Assembly (NCBI GenBank): GCA_900554165.1
Contig: USGR01000022.1
Coordinates: 1-9,802, forward strand
Direction: 5' to 3'
From: an uncultured Oscillospiraceae bacterium
GTDB lineage: Bacteria; Bacillota_A; Clostridia; Oscillospirales; Acutalibacteraceae
DNA: 9,802 nucleotides
The notes under the pieces: model-generated
The model's input: only the letters and a program-made list of their open reading frames with translations
Databases searched by the model: none
What the model was told of the DNA's origin: nothing
Part shown: piece after piece, positions 6,580-9,802 of the stretch
Position numbering within the stretch: the stretch's first letter is position 1
How the letters are laid out: the number at the start of each line of letters is the position of its first letter
Position numbers and translations under genes: made by a program

Positions 6580-6583
6580 TTAT

Positions 6584-6612
6584 ATGTTAGCACCATCAAA
6601 CTCATTTGTCAA
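6584..6612 (-). promoter_or_regulatory. Promoter of the feo operon
   Basis: On the minus strand a perfect -35 TTGACA (6607-6612) is followed after 17 bases by TAACAT (6584-6589). A TATAAT (6579-6584) overlaps it, but its spacing of 22 from the same -35 is too long. The leader to feoA1 would be about 60 bases. Confidence 0.65.
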
Positions 6613-6671
6613 GCATTTTAGAAGAATCAAATTATTATTTTTTGTACAAAAATATCAGAAAATATAAAACT

Positions 6672-6687
6672 ATGGCGTTTGCGCCAT
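6672..6687 (-). terminator. Terminator-like hairpin upstream of feo
   Basis: ATGGCG-TTTG-CGCCAT forms a 6-bp stem with a tetraloop. On the minus strand it is followed by AGTTTTATATTTT. It could end any minus-strand transcript arriving from beyond 7190 and insulate the feo promoter. Confidence 0.5.
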
Positions 6688-6783
6688 GTCTTTCCAAAAA
6701 ATATCGCGCTGAATTAATTAGAATTAATTAAGCAAAATGTATTTATACCTCCCTTTCCGATTAAATTGTACAGCATATTTATA

Positions 6784-7010
6784 GTGAATATAATTCACAA
6801 TATGTGCGCGAGCCTATTTATTGATTCCAATAACTAAATTGTTAAATAAATACTGTAAAAGGCCGCCGAAGCAATTGGTGAGTATTATTCACTAACTAAT
6901 TATATATTAATATAGCTTATAACCTACCGGCAGTACGGCTCAAAGCAATTTGTGAATATTGTTTTCAGAATATAGTCAATTGGTATAAATGTTTAGTGAA
7001 TATTATTCTT
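6784..7010. repeat. Cluster of four 15-bp operator-like elements
   Basis: Four related 15-mers: GTGAATATAATTCAC (6784-6798), GTGAGTATTATTCAC (6878-6892), GTGAATATTGTTTTC (6952-6966) and GTGAATATTATTCTT (6996-7010). The ideal form GTGAATA-T-TATTCAC is a 7-1-7 palindrome. The second and third are also preceded by GCAATT. The second is flanked by CTAACTAA, giving GTTAGTGA on the minus strand, a string also present at the feo promoter. Starts are 94, 74 and 44 bases apart. Confidence 0.55.
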
Positions 7011-7027
7011 AATTCCTAGTAGGTTTT

Positions 7028-7185
7028 TGATGCCGCATTGTAGTATGCAGCTTTGGCGGTACAGTACGGCTTTAGCGGCACGGCGGCAACTGCTGCCGAG
7101 GCTGCGCTGATGCGCTGCCTTATATTCAGATTTGGCGGCGCGGCACTCTGTGCGGCATTTTATACAGCTTTGACAGCGCAATCCT
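7028..7185 (-). pseudogene. Possible decayed Ala-rich coding remnant
   Basis: This patch is much richer in GC than its flanks. One minus-strand frame reads, with an internal stop, fragments such as NAAQSAAPP, SAASAAVAAV and TAKAAYYNAASKTY before a stop near 7017. The recurring x-A-A spacing suggests a remnant of an Ala-rich repetitive protein or C-terminal region. There is no start, ribosome site or intact frame of convincing length, so this is tentative. Confidence 0.2.
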
Positions 7186-7190
7186 ATGAT

Positions 7191-7640
7191 TTATTTTTTA
7201 TCATAGCAATAGCGTACCTCGCGCTCAAGCTCTACGTTACCCGCGCAGGCCTCAATAATGACGCACATGCGGCATTTGTCTTCTTCTGTTATATGACAGA
7301 TAATTCCGGCGGAGGCGTGATAGCCGTCGAATATAAAAATTTTGGAAACATCGTCGGCCCACTTAAGTCCTCGGCGGGTCTGCATTCCTATGTGGATAAT
7401 CAGCTTGTCGATGCCAATGCCGGCGGCGGCGTTGGCGCGCACATAAACGTCGCAGTAGGCTCGGTTGCCGGATATTTTAAAAGTGCTAACGATGTTCTCA
7501 AAATAGCCGTATTTGCTTTTTGTGCTTTTATCCTTTTGTGCGTAGCGCCTTTCTAAGGCTTCATGGACTAATATTGCTACGCAAATAGTGATATAGATGC
7601 ATACGACAGAGAAGCAGACTTCGGGGGTAAGCGGCGGCAT
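7191..7640 (-). CDS. Small membrane-anchored or secreted protein of unknown function
   Basis: A 149-residue protein. Residues about 8-26 (VCFSVVCIYITICVAILVH) form one hydrophobic segment, a signal anchor or uncleaved signal. A basic linker (ERRYAQKDKSTKSKYG) follows, then a domain of alternating strands with five Cys (STFKISGNRAYCDVYVRA, IDKLIIHIGMQTRRGLKW, KCRMCVIIEACAG). The pattern ISGNxAxCxxxV...I.I.MQ...W resembles small secreted beta-sandwich domains common as hypothetical proteins in Clostridia; that likeness is from memory. The frame can open at a GTG (7649), but GGAG (7651-7654) suits the ATG at 7640 better. It is transcribed away from the HTH array. A plus-strand frame overlaps it, but its Gly/Ala-rich composition looks like a shadow. 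Confidence 0.55.
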   Translation of the reverse strand: MPPLTPEVCFSVVCIYITICVAILVHEALERRYAQKDKSTKSKYGYFENIVSTFKISGNRAYCDVYVRANAAAGIGIDKLIIHIGMQTRRGLKWADDVSKIFIFDGYHASAGIICHITEEDKCRMCVIIEACAGNVELEREVRYCYDKK

Positions 7641-7748
7641 AACTCTCACGCTCCAAAATTTTAAAATGTTTTTGATTTGAATAAAGATAAAAATAATTTA
7701 AATAAAACTCATATTGATTCGCCGGCAAATCACCAGAAAGCAAAATAT

Positions 7749-7776
7749 TTGATAGGATAGCTGTAAACAATATTCT
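7749..7776 (+). promoter_or_regulatory. Possible promoter of the first HTH gene
   Basis: TTGATA (7749-7754) and TATTCT (7771-7776) are 16 bases apart. The transcript would start almost at the ribosome site, leaving a very short leader. Confidence 0.3.
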
Positions 7777-7796
7777 ACTCGAAAGGTGGTTTAATC

Positions 7797-8042
7797 ATGG
7801 AGCAGAAAATTAAACAGGATAGCCTATCAATAGGTAAAAATTTAAGGAAATATAGGTTACGTCAAGATATGACGCAAGAACAGGTGGCGGCTCAATTACA
7901 AGTTAAAGGGCTTAATGTATCACGAAGCACCTATTCGGCAATGGAAAACGGGAGATACAGTATACGCGTAGAAGAATTAGTAGCTTTAGCAGAAATATTT
8001 CAAGTCGATTATAACGCTCTTTTCGAAAATTTAGATAAATAA
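7797..8042 (+). CDS. XRE-family (Cro/C1-type HTH) transcriptional regulator
   Basis: An 81-residue single-domain DNA-binding protein. The HTH_3 fold spans about residues 11-76: IGKNLRKYRLRQDMTQEQVAAQL, then the recognition region NVSRSTYSAMENGRYSIRVEELVALAEIFQVDYNALF. There is no second domain, so it probably works as a dimer on DNA. The ATG has an AAGGTGG site (7783-7789). It is the first of six small HTH genes on this strand and diverges from the gene at 7191-7640. It is not a close paralogue of the others; the LQVKGLNVSRSTYS segment is distinctive. Target and signal are unknown. Confidence 0.88.
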   Translation: MEQKIKQDSLSIGKNLRKYRLRQDMTQEQVAAQLQVKGLNVSRSTYSAMENGRYSIRVEELVALAEIFQVDYNALFENLDK

Positions 8043-8054
8043 AGAACTTTTAGG

Positions 8055-8077
8055 ACCGCCTTAATGTCGGTTTTTGT
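8055..8077 (+). terminator. Weak terminator after the first HTH gene
   Basis: ACCG (8055-8058) and CGGT (8068-8071) can pair, extended by G-U pairs, followed by TTTTTGTTATTTT. The stem is short, but the position, 12 bases past the stop codon, is right. Confidence 0.35.
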
Positions 8078-8178
8078 TATTTTATCATACATTTTGTCTA
8101 TTTGCAACAAGATTATCAAGTTGTAGATAGTTTATGGGGAAATATTTTAAATGTAATATTGAATAGGGTGATAAAAGT

Positions 8179-8514
8179 ATGGCGTTAGATTACAAAGCAA
8201 TAGGCAAAAGAATTGCAGAGGTTAGAAAAGAACAGGGTTTGTCGCAGTTAAAGTTAAGCGAAGCGGCAAACGTCAGCAATAAATATTTGTCGGCAGTCGA
8301 GGTCGGCCGAAGCAAGGTGAGCCTTGAAGTCCTGCAAAAAATTTGCCGCGCGCTTAATATTCCCTTAGATTACATTGTAAATAATACGCCATGCGATATG
8401 GATGTAAAAATAATTGACGATATTTATGAAAAAATAACTCAATTATCACGCTCCGACCGCGAAGTTGTTACCGCGCTGCTTGATGCATTAAAAAATATAC
8501 GAGAAAATAAATAA
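8179..8514 (+). CDS. XRE-family HTH regulator with helical C-terminal tail (copy A1)
   Basis: A 111-residue protein. The HTH_3 domain is at about residues 5-66 (YKAIGKRIAEVRKEQGLSQLKLSEAANVSNKYLSAVEVGRSKVSLEVLQKICRALNIPLDYIV). A tail (about 75-108, VKIIDDIYEKITQLSRSDREVVTALLDALKNI) is predicted helical and probably dimerises. This layout is common for phage and mobile-element regulators in Clostridia. The ATG has an AGGGTG site (8165-8170). It is followed by its own weak terminator. The truncated gene at 9611 is a paralogue: 38 of 64 aligned residues are identical by my count, both starting with the LDYKAIG block. Confidence 0.9.
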   Translation: MALDYKAIGKRIAEVRKEQGLSQLKLSEAANVSNKYLSAVEVGRSKVSLEVLQKICRALNIPLDYIVNNTPCDMDVKIIDDIYEKITQLSRSDREVVTALLDALKNIRENK

Positions 8515-8537
8515 CTGCTGTTTAGGCAGTTTCTTCA
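8513..8537 (+). terminator. Probable terminator after HTH gene A1
   Basis: AACTGC (8513-8518) and GCAGTT (8526-8531) form a 6-bp stem with a 7-base loop, followed by a T-rich run (TTTCTTCATTTTT). The stem overlaps the stop codon. Confidence 0.5.
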
Positions 8538-8590
8538 TTTTTACGTCCTTTTTTTGGAAAAACTGACAAATTTAAGAAAATTTCCTGTTC

Positions 8591-8606
8591 ACCAACAATT
8601 GTTGGT
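8591..8606. promoter_or_regulatory. Palindromic operator ACCAACAATTGTTGGT
   Basis: A perfect 16-bp palindrome whose centre lies about 41-42 bases before the start expected from the TATACT at 8628-8633. That is the classic place for an activator touching RNA polymerase. Its conservation in the second module (9278-9293, one mismatch) supports function. Confidence 0.7.
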
Positions 8607-8633
8607 ATATTCCCTTGCATAATTACATATACT
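8605..8633 (+). promoter_or_regulatory. Promoter of HTH gene B1
   Basis: TATACT (8628-8633) is a good -10 box. The -35 position with a 17-base spacer is GTATAT, a poor match that suggests activator dependence. The same arrangement recurs in the second copy. Confidence 0.5.
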
Positions 8634-8666
8634 TTTCATGTCAAGAACGACTGTGGGTGTTAAATA

Positions 8667-8900
8667 ATGAAAAGTATACTGGCTAAGCGTTTAAGGGCTT
8701 GCCGTAGGGAAAAAGGGTTTACTCAAAATCAGGTTGCAATTTACTGTGATATAACAGAAAAGACATATCAAAATTATGAGCTGATGGCCAGAGAGCCTAA
8801 ACTGGAAATCCTCATTAAAATTGCTGACCTTTTTGATGTCTCTTTGGATTATCTTGCCGGCAGAACCGACAACAGGAAAATAAATAAAAAAGATGAATAA
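8667..8900 (+). CDS. XRE-family HTH regulator (copy B1)
   Basis: A 77-residue single-domain Cro/C1-type protein: ILAKRLRACRREKGFTQNQVAIYCDITEKTYQNYELMAREPKLEILIKIADLFDVSLDYLAGRTDN, the HTH_3 pattern with recognition helix around ITEKTYQNYE, ending in a basic tail. The ATG lacks a strong Shine-Dalgarno; only TGTGGGTG (8653-8660) precedes it, conserved in the paralogue. The paralogue at 9353 matches at 60 of 76 residues by my count, with the motif from DITE to SLDYL almost unchanged, so both probably recognise similar DNA. The next HTH gene starts 14 bases downstream, so the two should be co-transcribed. Autoregulation through the palindrome at 8591-8606 is a reasonable guess. Confidence 0.9.
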   Translation: MKSILAKRLRACRREKGFTQNQVAIYCDITEKTYQNYELMAREPKLEILIKIADLFDVSLDYLAGRTDNRKINKKDE

Positions 8901-8914
8901 AAAGGCGATTTAAA

Positions 8915-9127
8915 ATGATTAAATATGATAAGCTTTGGAAAACGGCTGAGAAAAAGGGTATCAGTAAATCTATGCTTAATAAGAAATACAATGTGAGCAA
9001 AGCGCAGATTTTTCGTCTTAGACATAACAAAAATATCAGCAGTAATACTCTAGACAAGCTTTGCAATATTTTAGAATGCGACGTCTGTGATATTATGGAG
9101 CATATTCAGGACGACAACTTTTTCTAA
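8915..9127 (+). CDS. Small Cro/C1-type HTH protein (HTH_26-like)
   Basis: A 70-residue protein, MIKYDKLWKTAEKKGISKSMLNKKYNVSKAQIFRLRHNKNISSNTLDKLCNILECDVCDIMEHI. The order K-L-W, KKYNVSK (helix 2), AQIFRLRHNKNIS (recognition helix) and TLDKLCNILECDVCDIMEH (helices 4-5) is that of the compact HTH_26 / YozG-like branch of Cro/C1 proteins. The ATG has an AAAGGCG site (8901-8907). It lies 14 bases after B1, so the two form an operon ended by the terminator at 9214-9236. There is no partner of this type beside the B2 copy within the window. Confidence 0.88.
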   Translation: MIKYDKLWKTAEKKGISKSMLNKKYNVSKAQIFRLRHNKNISSNTLDKLCNILECDVCDIMEHIQDDNFF

Positions 9128-9213
9128 TCTGCCCATACAAGCTTATTAGTTAGAATACCGCGCATGAACTTTTTTAGACATGTAATATTATTCTTATTTT
9201 GTTCTGTAAAAAA

Positions 9214-9236
9214 CCGCTTTAAAGCGGCTTTTTTAT
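9214..9236 (+). terminator. Intrinsic terminator of the B1 operon
   Basis: The palindrome CCGCTTTAAAGCGG (9214-9227) is followed by CTTTTTTATTT, a clear rho-independent terminator about 85 bases past the last stop codon. Confidence 0.85.
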
Positions 9237-9277
9237 TTATCAGCTAAAAAGTGTACAATTTTAAAAAAATGTGTATC

Positions 9278-9293
9278 ACCTACAATTGTTGGT
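9278..9293. promoter_or_regulatory. Palindromic operator ACCTACAATTGTTGGT
   Basis: Same element as at 8591-8606 with one change (T at 9281), leaving an imperfect palindrome. It lies at the same distance from the TATACT at 9315-9320. Confidence 0.65.
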
Positions 9294-9320
9294 ATATCTT
9301 TGTTCTCAATCTCATATACT
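9292..9320 (+). promoter_or_regulatory. Promoter of HTH gene B2
   Basis: TATACT (9315-9320) with GTATAT at the -35 position, identical in layout to the B1 promoter. Confidence 0.5.
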
Positions 9321-9352
9321 GTTCGTGTTAGGAACGATTGTGGGTGTTGAAG

Positions 9353-9583
9353 ATGCAAGATATCTTGGCCAAACGTTTAAAAAAGTGCAGAAAAGAAGAG
9401 GGACTTACGCAGTATCAGGCTGCGATATATTGTGATATTACCGAAAGGACATATCAGAATTATGAGCTGATGATAAGGCAGCCTAAGTTGGAAATTTTGA
9501 TTAAAATTGCCGATTTGTTTGATGTTTCTTTAGATTATCTTGTCGGCAGGACTGATAACAAAAAAGTCAATAAAAGCGATTAA
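9353..9583 (+). CDS. XRE-family HTH regulator (copy B2)
   Basis: A 76-residue Cro/C1-type protein, MQDILAKRLKKCRKEEGLTQYQAAIYCDITERTYQNYELM..., paralogue of the gene at 8667. The frame is open from a TTG at 9338, but alignment with B1 and the conserved leader place the start at the ATG at 9353; the ribosome site is the same weak TGTGGGTG. The recognition segment differs from B1 only by Lys to Arg (ITERTYQNYE), so overlapping operators are expected. The gene at 9611 follows after 27 bases with its own ribosome site and is probably co-transcribed. Confidence 0.9.
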   Translation: MQDILAKRLKKCRKEEGLTQYQAAIYCDITERTYQNYELMIRQPKLEILIKIADLFDVSLDYLVGRTDNKKVNKSD

Positions 9584-9610
9584 AAATACGGACGTGTAAA
9601 AGGTGACATT

Positions 9611-9802
9611 ATGATTTTGGACTATAAAGCAATCGGAAGCAGGATAAGAGAAGTCAGAAAAAGCAAAAACATGACTCAGGAAAAATTAAGTGAGGCCATT
9701 AATGTTGGCTATAAGCATTTGTCAAATATTGAATGTGGCAATGGCGGAGTAAGCATTGAAGTTCTTGCATCTATATGCTCTGTTCTCGACATAAGTTTAG
9801 AT
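9611..9802 (+). CDS. XRE-family HTH regulator (copy A2), truncated by the window edge
   Basis: The first 64 codons are visible: ILDYKAIGSRIREVRKSKNMTQEKLSEAINVGYKHLSNIECGNGGVSIEVLASICSVLDISLD, a nearly complete HTH_3 domain running off the right edge. It is the paralogue of the gene at 8179 and probably also has a helical tail. The ATG has an AAGGTGA site (9600-9606). The usual recognition-helix SxxE is kept as LSNIECG. Confidence 0.88.
   Translation, partial: MILDYKAIGSRIREVRKSKNMTQEKLSEAINVGYKHLSNIECGNGGVSIEVLASICSVLDISLD

Larger units (their letters stand above)
6613..7190. other. Gene-poor stretch upstream of the feo promoter
   Basis: No convincing gene is present. The stretch holds a terminator-like hairpin (6672-6687), a tandem GAATTAATTA repeat (6711-6730), four related palindromic elements (6784-7010) and a GC-rich, Ala-codon-rich patch (about 7028-7185) whose reading frames are broken. 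Confidence 0.6.
8558..8900 (+). repeat. Duplicated promoter-plus-HTH module, copy 1
   Basis: From 8558 through the end of the HTH gene at 8900 this module corresponds to 9246-9583. Shared upstream blocks are the A-rich start, ACAA and TTTAA strings, the palindrome, GGTATAT, CATATACT, GAACGA and TGTGGGTGTT, in the same order and nearly the same spacing. Confidence 0.8.
9246..9583 (+). repeat. Duplicated promoter-plus-HTH module, copy 2
   Basis: Second copy of the module at 8558-8900. Sequence between the blocks has drifted, yet palindrome, -10 box, leader and coding region keep the same order. In place of the HTH_26-like partner, the gene that follows is a paralogue of the 8179 gene. Confidence 0.8.

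Noticed and set aside
6784..6798. Fur or PerR box
   Set aside because: The 7-1-7 symmetry is similar, but the sequence GTGAATATAATTCAC does not match the TGATAAT-N-ATTATCA or TTATAAT-N-ATTATAA consensus.
6993..7181. Minus-strand 62-residue Cys/Arg-rich frame
   Set aside because: It lies in the GC-rich patch, has no ribosome site, and its residues look like an out-of-frame reading of Ala-rich codons.
7053..7556. Plus-strand 167-residue frame with hydrophobic segments
   Set aside because: It opens at a TTG without a ribosome site and is Gly/Ala-rich. The minus-strand frame has a ribosome site, a signal-anchor segment and a more protein-like composition.
7561..7770. Minus-strand 69-residue frame
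   Set aside because: It overlaps the start of the 7191-7640 gene in another frame and its composition resembles no protein. I saw no ribosome site.
8638..8667. Nine-codon leader peptide (MSRTTVGVK) ending in TAATG overlap with HTH gene B1
   Set aside because: It would begin at or before the expected transcription start, has no ribosome site, and copy 2 has neither the ATG nor the stop. The conservation looks DNA-level or RNA-level.
9163..9246. 27-codon plus-strand frame ending MNFF...FIS
   Set aside because: No ribosome site, and it runs through the intrinsic terminator at 9214-9236.

Overview
The window looks like chromosomal DNA of an anaerobic, spore-forming Firmicute of the class Clostridia. 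The reasons are the AT-rich intergenic DNA, strong AGGAGG-type ribosome binding sites, a Feo ferrous-iron operon with two stand-alone FeoA proteins and a FeoB-associated Cys-rich protein, and a collagen-like (BclA-like) protein of the kind found on clostridial and bacillar spore surfaces. The genus cannot be named from this sequence. No rRNA, tRNA, transposase, integrase or CRISPR array is visible.

Left part (1-3346, all genes on the minus strand). A short DtxR-family metalloregulator (51-416) has its own promoter. Next come a GT2 glycosyltransferase with a TPR-like tail (615-1718) and a 303-residue collagen-like protein (1849-2760), separated by a strong intrinsic terminator. They are candidates for a glycosylated spore or cell-surface filament and its glycosyltransferase, but the sequence shows only proximity. 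From 2761 to 3346 there is no supportable gene, only several stem-loops.

Middle part (3347-6612, minus strand). This is a complete feo operon, transcribed feoA1, feoA2, feoB, then a 56-residue Cys-rich membrane protein. Its promoter has a perfect TTGACA -35. A DtxR/IdeR-like box (TTAG-N6-CTAA) sits just downstream of the -10, and a second box with the same half-site spacing lies between feoA2 and feoB next to a terminator-like hairpin. FeoB carries an unusual, very acidic insert of about 80 residues after its first membrane helix. The DtxR-family protein at 51-416 is an obvious candidate regulator, which is inference.

The stretch 6613-7190 has no convincing gene. It holds a terminator-like hairpin, four related copies of a 15-bp partly palindromic element (ideal form GTGAATA-T-TATTCAC), and a GC-rich, Ala-codon-rich patch that may be a decayed coding region. 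A small membrane-anchored or secreted protein (7191-7640, minus) ends the leftward block.

Right part (7797-9802, plus strand). This is a tandem array of six small Cro/C1-type (XRE) helix-turn-helix genes and nothing else. Two pairs are paralogues: 8179 with the truncated gene at 9611, and 8667 with 9353. For the second pair the duplication includes the whole upstream region: a palindrome (ACCAACAATTGTTGGT), a TATACT -10 box and a near-identical leader. This promoter duplication is the most unusual signal in the window and suggests a small dedicated regulatory circuit, possibly in a genomic island that continues past the right edge.
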